Shown here: positions 53,697-61,977 of the stretch, in pieces | Layout of the letters: every line of letters begins with the position of its first letter | Position numbering within the stretch: position 1 is the stretch's first letter | Source of the DNA: Planctomycetota bacterium | GTDB lineage: Bacteria; Planctomycetota; Phycisphaerae; UBA1845; PWPN01 | Direction of reading: 5' to 3' | DNA: 64,000 bases | NCBI GenBank assembly: GCA_022711465.1 | Contig: JAKLEZ010000013.1 | Location: 106,356-170,355, forward strand | Made by a program: the position numbers and the translations under genes | Notes under the pieces: model-generated | What the model saw: only the letters and a program-made list of their open reading frames with translations | The model's database searches: none | Told to the model about the DNA's origin: nothing

Positions 53697-53847
53697 GGGC
53701 GGCCGCATGGCGGAGGCTGCGGAAAGACGATCGGTCGAGGCAGGCTGCGCCCGGGTGACTTCCCACCGCGCCACGTGTATCCTGTTCGCTCAGGGTTAAC
53801 GTTGACAGGATCATGTTGTCCGGTCTTTCTGTACGAGGTGGTTATCC

Positions 53848-56800
53848 ATGCAGCGTCGAAATCAATCCTTCGTGCGGCCCCTGGCGGGGGTGTGCCTGCT
53901 GATGGCGGCGGCGTTTCCGGTTCTGGCGGAAGACCTGCCGGATTGGCAGAATCCGGCCATTACCAGCATCAACAAGGAGCCGCCTCGGGCGGTACGGACC
54001 ACCTGGCCGGATGAGGCCGGCGCGATCGGGATCGATGCCGCCAAGTCGCCTTACTTCAAATCACTCAACGGCGACTGGAAGTTCCATTACGTGCCCAAGC
54101 CCGCGGATCGACCGGTGGACTTCTACCGTACGGACTTCGACGATTCCGCGTGGAAGACCATCCCCGTGCCTTCGAACATGGAGATTCAGGGCTACGGCAT
54201 CCCGATTTACACCAACATTCAGTATCCGTGGGGCAAGGTCGATCCGCCGCGCATCCCGGCCGACAACAACTCCGTCGGTTCCTACCGCACGAAGTTCGCG
54301 ATCCCGGTCAACTGGAAGGGACGGCAGGTCGTGGTTCGTTTCGACGGCGTGGCCTCGGCCTTCTACCTGTGGGTCAACGGCCAGAAGGTCGGCTTCAACA
54401 AGGACAGCCGCACCGCCGCCGAGTTTAACATCACCAAGTGCCTCAAGGACGGCGACAACCTGCTGGCCGTCGAGGTCTATCGCTGGTCCGACGGCTCCTA
54501 TCTCGAGGACCAGGATTTCTTCCGTCTGAGCGGCATCTTCCGCGATGTGGCCCTGCTGTCCGTCGGGGACCTGACCGTCCGTGATTTGCAGGTGAATACC
54601 GAGCTCGATGCCCAGTACCGCGATGCCGTACTGAGCGTGCAGGTCAAGGTCCGCGGTTATGCGGCCGGCGATGCCGCCGCCACGCTCGAGATGTCTCTTC
54701 GGGATGGACGGGGCCAAGTCGTGGTCGAGCCGGTCGCGAAGAAGGTGAACGTCACCGCCGGGCAGGACGCAACCGCCGAACTGTCCGCCCTGGTGACCAA
54801 CCCCGCCAAGTGGTCGGCCGAGTACCCGGACCTCTACCAGCTACTCGTTACCCTGAGGGATGCGGCGGGCAAGGTCGTCGAGGCGACGACCTGCAACGTC
54901 GGCTTCCGCGAGGTCGAGATCAAGGACGGCGAGCTCCTGGTCAACGGCCGGGCCGTCCTTCTTAAAGGCGCCAACCGCCACGAGCACGACCCTGACCGCG
55001 GCCAGGCCATCACCGTCGAGGGCATGATCAAGGACATCTTGGTGATGAAGCAGTTCAACCTCAACGCGGTGCGAACCTGCCACTATCCTGATCAGCCCGT
55101 CTGGTACGACCTCTGCGACGAGTACGGCCTCTACCTCATCGACGAGGCCAACATCGAGTCTCACGGCATGGGCTACGGCGAGAACTCGCTGGCGAAGAAG
55201 CCCGCCTGGCTCGACGCCCACATGGATCGTACCATCCGCATGGTCGAGCGCGACAAGAACCACCCCTCGGTGATCATCTGGTCGTTGGGCAACGAGGCCG
55301 GCTTCGGCTCGAACTTCGTCGCCACCGGCAAGTGGATCCGTGATCGCGACCCCAGCCGCCCGGTGCACTACGAGCAGGCCGGCCGCGACCCGACCACCGA
55401 CATCATCTGCCCCATGTATGCTCGGCCGAACTCGCTCGCCGAGTACGCCAGCAAGCCGCAGAATCGCCCCTACATCCTCTGCGAATACACCCACGCGATG
55501 GGCAACTCCAACGGCAACCTGTGGAAATACTGGGAGTTGATCTACGCCAAGAAGCACCTCCAGGGCGGCTTCGTCTGGGACTGGGTCGATCAGGGCATCC
55601 GCACGCCCGTCCCGCCGCGCTACACCGTGAAGGAACGAGGCCCCGACCATCTCGAAGGCACGGTCCACGGCAAGGTCGTCAAGGTCGGCGATACGGCCGA
55701 AGGCCTGCAGGGATTTGTGGAGTTTCCGGCCACGCCGGCTCTGGACTTGACCGGCCCGCTCAGCGCCGAGGTTTGGGTCCAGCCGCTGGGTCCGACCGAG
55801 CACGGCCCGTTCCTCGCCAAGGGCGATACCCAGTACGCGATCAAGCAGACCCGCGACCACCTCGAGTTCTTCGTCTATACCAAAGATGGCGGCAGTGGCG
55901 CATGGATCTCGGCCACCGCTGCGATGCCCGACAACTGGTACAACGAATGGCATCGGCTGACCGGTGTCTTCGATGGCCGCGAGCTGCGTTTCTCGATCGA
56001 CGGCAAACTGGTCGGCGTCAAGGCCTTCGAAGGCAAGATCGCATCCAGTGGTTTTCCGCTCGGCCTCGGCCGGGATCCCCAAAACCCGTCCCGTACCGCC
56101 AACGCCAAGCTCCGCGAGGCCCGCGTCTACTCCCGGCCCCTCACCGAGGACGAAGTCAGGAACCCGGACGGCCGGTCCGACAACGGCCTGGTGCTCTGGG
56201 CCGACCTGCGCGAGGTGAAGGAGTCCAAGTGGACCGGACCGACCCCCTGCGAGGGCAAGTACTGGGCCTTCGGCGGCGATTTCGGCCCGCCGGGAACGCC
56301 CAGCGACCAGAACTTCTGCTGCAACGGCCTGGTCTCGCCCGACCGCGTGCCGCACCCCGGCCTGTATCAGGTCAAGAAGGTTTACCAGTACGTCCACGCC
56401 AAGCCGGTGGACCTGGCCAAGGGCGAAATCGAGATCCAGAACTGGTACGACTTCACCCCCCTGCAGGACATCGCCGAGTGCACCTGGCAGATCAAGGCCG
56501 ACGACAAGACCGTCCAGAGCGGCAAGCTCGATCTGACCCTCGCCCCGCGTGAGAGCCAGAGGGTCCAGGTCCCCTTCAAGCCGATCACGCCCGAACCCGG
56601 CGTGGAGTACTTCCTCGATCTCTCGTTCACGCTGAAGGATGCCAAGCCCTGGGCCGACAAGGGCCACGAGGTCGCCTGGCTGCAGTTCAAGCTGCCGATC
56701 GCGGCGCCGGCCAGGACCATCGAGCTCGCCGCGATGTCCGAGGTGAAGGTCGTCCCGGGCAAGTCGACCCAGAAGATCACCGCCGGTGACTCGACGTGGA

Positions 56801-57654
56801 CGATCGAGGACGGCCTGATCACCTCCTGGACCTTCAAGGGCACGGAGCTGATCCGCGAGCCGCTCCGCCCCCATTTCTGGCGGGCCCCGATCGACAATGA
56901 TCGCGGCAGCAACATGGCCGGCCGCCTAGGTGTCTGGCGGAATGCTGGCAAAAACTGGCGGTTGAAGAAGACGGAGCTCGGCACATCGGCTGCGTCCGGC
57001 ACGCTGGCGGCCAAGTCCATCGAACTGGTGGCCGAGGGCGATCTGCCCGATGTGAAATCCACGTTCCAGATCAAGTATCGCTTCTTCGGCAGCGGCGATC
57101 TGCTCGTGCAGCCGAGCTTCGAGCCCGGTAACGCCAGGTTGCCCGACATGCCGCGCATCGGCATGCAGGTGGCTCTCAACGGCTTCGATACCATCGCCTG
57201 GTTCGGGGCCGGTCCGCAGGAGACTTACTGCGATCGCAACGATGCCCGCATCGGTCTCTACTCCGGCAAGATCGAGGACCAGTTCTGCGTGAATTACAGC
57301 GAGCCGGGCGAGTCGGGCAACAAGACCGATGTCCGCTGGACGGCTTTGACCGGCCCCAAGGGCATCGGCCTGCTGGCCGTCGGCATGCCGCTGCTGAGCG
57401 TGAACGCCTTGCCGTTCACCACCGACGACCTGGAAGGTCCGGAGCATCCCTACCAGATCGCCCGCCGCGACTTCGTGACTCTCAATCTGGACCTCAAGCA
57501 GATGGGTGTCGGCGGCGATGACAGTTGGGGCGCTCTGCCGCACGAGGAGTACCGCATCAAGCCGGCTCCGTACACATACACTTTCCGCCTGCGAGCGTTC
57601 GAGGGGGGCCTGTCGCCGGAGCTGTGCAAGGTGAACCTGCCGGCGGGCAAGTGA
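53848..57654 (+). CDS. lacZ: Secreted GH2 beta-galactosidase (LacZ family) with LamG-like insertion
   Basis: 1268 residues; AGGTGG lies eight bases before the ATG, and a signal peptide ends at PVLAEDLP. Glycoside hydrolase family 2 domains come in order: the sugar-binding jelly roll (WQNPAITSINKEPPRA ... about 30-215), the Ig-like domain, and the TIM barrel with acid/base Glu483 (WSLGNEAGFG) and nucleophile Glu546 (ILCEYTHAMGNS). A small beta-sandwich of about 180 residues (600-780, for example GPLSAEVWVQP, WHRLTGVFDGRELRFSIDGKLVG) resembling LamG/concanavalin is inserted before the late barrel segment GDFGPPGTPSDQNFCCNGLV. The C-terminal Bgal_small_N-type domain follows. It releases beta-galactose outside the cytoplasm. 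Confidence 0.92.
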   Translation: MQRRNQSFVRPLAGVCLLMAAAFPVLAEDLPDWQNPAITSINKEPPRAVRTTWPDEAGAIGIDAAKSPYFKSLNGDWKFHYVPKPADRPVDFYRTDFDDSAWKTIPVPSNMEIQGYGIPIYTNIQYPWGKVDPPRIPADNNSVGSYRTKFAIPVNWKGRQVVVRFDGVASAFYLWVNGQKVGFNKDSRTAAEFNITKCLKDGDNLLAVEVYRWSDGSYLEDQDFFRLSGIFRDVALLSVGDLTVRDLQVNTELDAQYRDAVLSVQVKVRGYAAGDAAATLEMSLRDGRGQVVVEPVAKKVNVTAGQDATAELSALVTNPAKWSAEYPDLYQLLVTLRDAAGKVVEATTCNVGFREVEIKDGELLVNGRAVLLKGANRHEHDPDRGQAITVEGMIKDILVMKQFNLNAVRTCHYPDQPVWYDLCDEYGLYLIDEANIESHGMGYGENSLAKKPAWLDAHMDRTIRMVERDKNHPSVIIWSLGNEAGFGSNFVATGKWIRDRDPSRPVHYEQAGRDPTTDIICPMYARPNSLAEYASKPQNRPYILCEYTHAMGNSNGNLWKYWELIYAKKHLQGGFVWDWVDQGIRTPVPPRYTVKERGPDHLEGTVHGKVVKVGDTAEGLQGFVEFPATPALDLTGPLSAEVWVQPLGPTEHGPFLAKGDTQYAIKQTRDHLEFFVYTKDGGSGAWISATAAMPDNWYNEWHRLTGVFDGRELRFSIDGKLVGVKAFEGKIASSGFPLGLGRDPQNPSRTANAKLREARVYSRPLTEDEVRNPDGRSDNGLVLWADLREVKESKWTGPTPCEGKYWAFGGDFGPPGTPSDQNFCCNGLVSPDRVPHPGLYQVKKVYQYVHAKPVDLAKGEIEIQNWYDFTPLQDIAECTWQIKADDKTVQSGKLDLTLAPRESQRVQVPFKPITPEPGVEYFLDLSFTLKDAKPWADKGHEVAWLQFKLPIAAPARTIELAAMSEVKVVPGKSTQKITAGDSTWTIEDGLITSWTFKGTELIREPLRPHFWRAPIDNDRGSNMAGRLGVWRNAGKNWRLKKTELGTSAASGTLAAKSIELVAEGDLPDVKSTFQIKYRFFGSGDLLVQPSFEPGNARLPDMPRIGMQVALNGFDTIAWFGAGPQETYCDRNDARIGLYSGKIEDQFCVNYSEPGESGNKTDVRWTALTGPKGIGLLAVGMPLLSVNALPFTTDDLEGPEHPYQIARRDFVTLNLDLKQMGVGGDDSWGALPHEEYRIKPAPYTYTFRLRAFEGGLSPELCKVNLPAGK

Positions 57655-57698
57655 TGCACCCGGCGCATGGCAGCTCGGGTGGTCGGAGTGGAACGTGA

Positions 57699-57716
57699 AG
57701 CCCGCTGAAACGGGTC
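57699..57716. repeat. Short hairpin CCCG-CTGAAA-CGGG between GH2 and MFS genes
   Basis: CCCG at 57701-57704 pairs with CGGG at 57711-57714. The rc form, CCCG-TTTCAG-CGGG, resembles the 63760-63778 hairpin. It has no T-tract, so it is not a clear terminator. Confidence 0.5.
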
Positions 57717-57753
57717 CTGTGCATGATCCACCGATCTTGGGAGTAGCTGTACC

Positions 57754-59022
57754 GTGACCGACGCTCGCCCCTCGTTTGTTCGTACTGCCTGGCTGGTCGT
57801 TCTCCTGCTCTGGCCCGTCGCCCTGTTGAACTACCTGGATCGCCAGATGCTCGCGACCATGAAGTTCTCGGTCATGTCCGACATCCCCAGCATCGGCAGC
57901 GAGGCGAACTGGGGCATCATGCTCGGCCAGTTCAAGTGGGTCTACGCCTTCCTCAGCCCGATCGGCGGCTACATCGCGGATCGGTTCAGCCGGCGGTTCA
58001 CCATCTGCGGCAGCCTCTTCGTGTGGTCGGCGGTCACCTGGTGGACCGGCCACGCATCGACTTACAACGAGCTGCTCGTCGCCCGCTCGCTCATGGGCAT
58101 CAGCGAGGCGTTCTACATCCCGGCCGCACTCGCCCTCATCGTGAGCTATCACACCGGCCGCACCCGCTCGCGGGCCGTGGCAGTGCACCAGATGGCCATC
58201 TACGTCGGGCAGATCGTGGGCGGCTTCGGAGGCTATGTCGCCGACGCCCCCAACCTCGGCTGGCGGTTCGCCTTTGATGTCTGCGGCATCTTCGGAATGC
58301 TCTATGCCCTGCCGCTGGTTGCTCTCCTTCGCGATGCCCCGCGATCGGCCGACACCCCCGCGGTTCAGCAGGTGTCCGTGGCCGGCGGCGCGAAGGAACT
58401 CCTTATGAACCTCTCCTTCATCCTCCTGGTCCTCTACTTCACGCTGCCGGCCATGGCCGGCTGGGTGGTACGCGACTGGATGCCGGCCATCCTCAAGCAG
58501 CAATTCAGCATCGGCCAGGGCAAGGCGGGTGTATCCGCCACCCTCTATTGGCAGGTAGCCGCCATCATCGGCGTGCTGATCGGCGGGTGGCTGGCCGACC
58601 GCTGGATGCAGCGCCAGCGTCGCGGGCGCATCTTCGTCAGTGCCCTCGGCATGTGCATGATCATTCCGGCGATCTTCGGCGTCGGCAACGCCGGCTCGCT
58701 GGGCGTGGCCGTGGCATTCCTCATGCTCTTCGGCTTCGGCTGGGGCTTCTTCGACTGCAACAACATGCCCATCCTCTGCCAGATCGTCCGGCCGGAACTG
58801 CGAGCCACCGGTTACGGCATCATGAATCTCGTGAGCATCAGTTGCGGCGGCGTGGCCGACTGGGCCTTCGGCAGCCTGCGCGACCGTCACATGCCGCTCA
58901 ATGAGATCTTCGGCATCTTCGCCAGCGCCGCCGTGGTCTCCGCCGTCCTGGTCCTGCTCATCAGACCCAAAGAGGACCTCATCCGGTCCGTGGAGGGATC
59001 AGGTTCCCCCAGGCTTCATTAG
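57754..59022 (+). CDS. MFS transporter (ACS/hexuronate-like sugar acid family)
   Basis: 422 residues from a GTG, with GGGAG ten bases upstream. Twelve membrane helices in two halves are predicted. The MFS signature is seen in loop 2-3 (GGYIADRFSRRFTICGS), the helix 4 region (ARSLMGISEAFYIPAALALIV) and the repeat in the second half (GGWLADRWMQRQRRGRIF). It resembles anion/cation-symporter type sugar transporters. The position after the sialidase, aldolase and beta-galactosidase suggests uptake of a released sugar or sugar acid. The substrate is inferred. Confidence 0.85.
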   Translation: MTDARPSFVRTAWLVVLLLWPVALLNYLDRQMLATMKFSVMSDIPSIGSEANWGIMLGQFKWVYAFLSPIGGYIADRFSRRFTICGSLFVWSAVTWWTGHASTYNELLVARSLMGISEAFYIPAALALIVSYHTGRTRSRAVAVHQMAIYVGQIVGGFGGYVADAPNLGWRFAFDVCGIFGMLYALPLVALLRDAPRSADTPAVQQVSVAGGAKELLMNLSFILLVLYFTLPAMAGWVVRDWMPAILKQQFSIGQGKAGVSATLYWQVAAIIGVLIGGWLADRWMQRQRRGRIFVSALGMCMIIPAIFGVGNAGSLGVAVAFLMLFGFGWGFFDCNNMPILCQIVRPELRATGYGIMNLVSISCGGVADWAFGSLRDRHMPLNEIFGIFASAAVVSAVLVLLIRPKEDLIRSVEGSGSPRLH

Positions 59023-59162
59023 CCGCCGCCGGTGATCAGCCGGCTGACGCCCGCCTCGGCACGTGGGACACCGGTCAGGCGCGGCACCGACGAACTGCCG
59101 ACCGGCTCATCCGCGGACGCCAGGCAACGCCTTCACGATCGGCGCGGCAGACTCCGGCCGGC

Positions 59163-61967
59163 TCAGCCGCTGCGGGTACGCTGCCGCCAGGCGGTCAGAA
59201 ACACCTCGAGCTGGCCGCGGAGGATCTGCTTGAAATGCGCGGCCAGTGCCCCGGTGCGGGGGTCCCGGGCCCCGCTGCCGTCCTCGTTGTAGATCCGGGC
59301 CACCTCCTGGGTCGACGGCGAGTCCTTCGTCCCGCGCCAGGCGGCGGCTAGATCGTGGACCGCATGGTTCAGGCCGTGCTCCGCTTCACCAAGCAGGTCA
59401 AAGGCAAGGCCTCGCTCGGCGAACTCGAGCCTCGCCCGGAAGGTGGGATGCACGCCCAGACAAACGGGATCACGATGCCGGTTCCTGGTCAGCCCCAGCC
59501 AGCGGCCGGCCGGGGCGGGACCCTTCGGAACCACGTCGATCCGGGCCCGGAAATCCGAACCCGAACTCCGCCTCAGGCGGTGAAGACCCGCTTCCATACT
59601 CAGGCAGGCGAACGCCCCGGGACCCTCGATGTCCAGTACTGCCTTCCGCAAGTGCTTCTCATCAGGATCGTACGCCACCAGCGAGGCGGCCAGTCTGAGA
59701 TGCCGCCGGCACCAGGCCAGCTCCATCTTGACCAGATCCTCGATCCAGTGAGCCGCCGATTGCAGCGGGTCCGGACTGCCAATGACCAGCCAGACTGCGC
59801 CGGGCCCGTCGTTGTCGAGATGCTCCTGCCAGGTGGCCAGCGAGCCAGCCGCCGCCGCCAACACCTCCGGCCAGCCCTGCGGGACGATTCCCGCCTCGGA
59901 GTCAACCGTCGGGTACTCGGCCAGACGGCGGATCGGCTCCGCCAGCCGCTCCTCCATTCGGATCGCGACATCCAGTTCCCGGAATCGCTCCAGCACCGGC
60001 CCACGACGCTCTGCGTCATCCCAGAAAGACGGCTCGTTCATTCGAACCAGCAGCTGGCTGTATTCCTCGCGCTTGGCCCGCAGCTCGTCGAACCGCTCCT
60101 GGGCGGCGGTCAGCAGCCGTTCTGTCTCCGCGGCCATCTCGGTCGGGCTCAGGCGGCGCGTCCGCTCGCCGGGACCCGCCGGAAGCGAAACGGCTGATCG
60201 CCGCGGAACCGGCCCGGGCTCAGCTAACCGTGCGACCACGCTGTTCTGCCGGACAGTCAGCTCGATCGTGCTGCCGGGCGCCGGATTGTGCCGGACGATG
60301 GCCGTGGCCAGGGCGGTGGCGACATGCCGTTCGATCGTTCGACGCAGAAAACGCGCCCCGTAGTCCATGTCGTAACCGTTGGCCGCTAACCAGTCGAGCA
60401 CCGACTCATCGATCTCGATGCACAGATTGCGGTTTCTCAGGCCACTCCGCTGCTTGAGGCACTCCAGCTCGCGAAGGGCGACCAGGCGGATGTCCTCTCG
60501 GGAGAGGGGATGAAAATGAACGATCTGGTCGAACCGGTTGAGGAACTCGATGCGGAAGTGGCGCTCGAGAGCCCGTTCCAGTTCGCGGTCCCGGGTGGCC
60601 AGGTCCATCGAACCGGCAAATCCGAACGCGTGGCCGCGGTAGACCTCTGCCCCGGCGTTCGAGGTCGCGATCAGGATCGTTGATCGGCACGACACCAGCT
60701 CGCCCGCCCCGTTGATGAAGCAGCCCTCGTCCATCAGCTGCAGGAATCGATCGCGGACCGACGCATGAGCCTTCTCGAACTCGTCGAGCAGCAGCACGCC
60801 GAACTGCTGCCCCAGCACCCGCAGAGTGAGCACGCCGCGAACATCCTGGGCCCGGTGGCCGTTCGGGTCGCCGAAAAGAACCGATGCCCCTCGTTCGTCC
60901 CCGTAGTCCGCCATGTTGACGCGGATCAGCTGGTCGCGGCTGCCGAACAGGTACTCAGCCAACAGCTGGGCAATGTGGGTCTTGCCCACGCCGGTCGGCC
61001 CCACGAAGAGAAACGCCCCGAACGCCCGGCGAACGTCCGACAGCCCGGCCTTGACCAACCCGATCAGACTCACGACCGCGTCCACCGCTCGCGGCTGGCC
61101 GAGAATCCTCGTCCGAAACTCGCCGCGAAGCCGCTCCAGATCCAGGACCACGTCCGGGTCCACCACTTCCCGGGGTACACCGTGTGTTCCGCAGAACCGC
61201 TGAATGACATCCGCCGGCACGACCTTGCCCCGCCCGCCGGCCAGCGCTCCGAGCTGGCCGAGCTGATCGATGACCATCCGGGGCAGGTGGCCGCGACTCA
61301 GGAACCGGCACGCCAGGTTGAGGGCCAGGTCCGTCGCCTCCGGCTCATAGCGAACGCCGGTGCGACCGGATTGATCCTCGCCCCACGCACGCAGAATCCT
61401 CGCCATCCGCTCCGGCGAGGGTTCCTGAACGCGGAACGGCAGGTAGTACTGCTCGAACGCCGGGAAACTCTCGAAGAGCATCTCCGTCGTCCGGGTTGCG
61501 CCCTCGGCGAGAATCGGACCGCGGAAACGGAACGCCAGCAACTCGAAATGCGGCTCCACGTCGAAGTGATACACGCGATGAAAATCCCGGATGAACGGGA
61601 TGATCTCATCCTGCAGCTCGAGCAGCGCATCCACGAGCTTGTGGACTTCCGGCCGCAGATGCTCGGGCGTCTTCATGCTCGCCGCCCGGTGCTCCAGCGA
61701 GAACTGGATCACCCGCCGTCCCGCGAGTCCCGGCGGGCCGTCGCCGCGAGCCAGCCGCCGGGCCCATTCGTGAATGATCGCGGTCTTGCCGACTCCCGGC
61801 TCGCCGATCAGCACCGGATGTCGGCCGGCGGCAATCACGTCGGCCATCTGGGCGAGCGTCTCATCCACCTCAAACGCCGGGGCCAGCTCGTCGTCGAGCG
61901 CCGCCTGGGTCAGGTCGCGTTCCAGCCACTCCTGGATCGTCTGATGGGGATCGGTCTTCTTGGTCAT
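59163..61967 (-). CDS. Hsp100/Clp-type AAA+ ATPase fused to a degenerate release-factor-2-like domain
   Basis: 934 residues from the ATG at 61967 (MTKKTDPHQT), ten bases after the metG stop. NBD1 has Walker A GEPGVGKT (55-62), but its Walker B is FIRDFH (125-130) instead of FIDEIH. NBD2 is complete: GPTGVGKT (323-330), VLLLDEFEKAH (391-401), ATSNAG, Arg finger FLNRFD, sensor 2 GARFLRR (537-543). From about 608 on the chain follows release factor 2: NEPSFWDD (PCRF start), HWIEDLVKMELAW (like DWAxMLLRMY), GPGAFACLSMEAGLHRLRRSSGSDFRARIDVVP (like the GVHRLVRISPF region) and a C-terminal DPRTGALAAHFKQILRGQLEVFL. The codon-reading SPF is SGS and no GGQ motif is present. An ATP-driven unfoldase acting at or near ribosomes is inferred. 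Confidence 0.85.
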   Translation of the reverse strand: MTKKTDPHQTIQEWLERDLTQAALDDELAPAFEVDETLAQMADVIAAGRHPVLIGEPGVGKTAIIHEWARRLARGDGPPGLAGRRVIQFSLEHRAASMKTPEHLRPEVHKLVDALLELQDEIIPFIRDFHRVYHFDVEPHFELLAFRFRGPILAEGATRTTEMLFESFPAFEQYYLPFRVQEPSPERMARILRAWGEDQSGRTGVRYEPEATDLALNLACRFLSRGHLPRMVIDQLGQLGALAGGRGKVVPADVIQRFCGTHGVPREVVDPDVVLDLERLRGEFRTRILGQPRAVDAVVSLIGLVKAGLSDVRRAFGAFLFVGPTGVGKTHIAQLLAEYLFGSRDQLIRVNMADYGDERGASVLFGDPNGHRAQDVRGVLTLRVLGQQFGVLLLDEFEKAHASVRDRFLQLMDEGCFINGAGELVSCRSTILIATSNAGAEVYRGHAFGFAGSMDLATRDRELERALERHFRIEFLNRFDQIVHFHPLSREDIRLVALRELECLKQRSGLRNRNLCIEIDESVLDWLAANGYDMDYGARFLRRTIERHVATALATAIVRHNPAPGSTIELTVRQNSVVARLAEPGPVPRRSAVSLPAGPGERTRRLSPTEMAAETERLLTAAQERFDELRAKREEYSQLLVRMNEPSFWDDAERRGPVLERFRELDVAIRMEERLAEPIRRLAEYPTVDSEAGIVPQGWPEVLAAAAGSLATWQEHLDNDGPGAVWLVIGSPDPLQSAAHWIEDLVKMELAWCRRHLRLAASLVAYDPDEKHLRKAVLDIEGPGAFACLSMEAGLHRLRRSSGSDFRARIDVVPKGPAPAGRWLGLTRNRHRDPVCLGVHPTFRARLEFAERGLAFDLLGEAEHGLNHAVHDLAAAWRGTKDSPSTQEVARIYNEDGSGARDPRTGALAAHFKQILRGQLEVFLTAWRQRTRSG

Positions 61968-61977
61968 GACATCGCCG

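Noticed and set aside
53804..53832. TTGACA before the GH2 gene as promoter
   Set aside because: The -35 is perfect, but no -10 of any quality lies 16-18 bases downstream.
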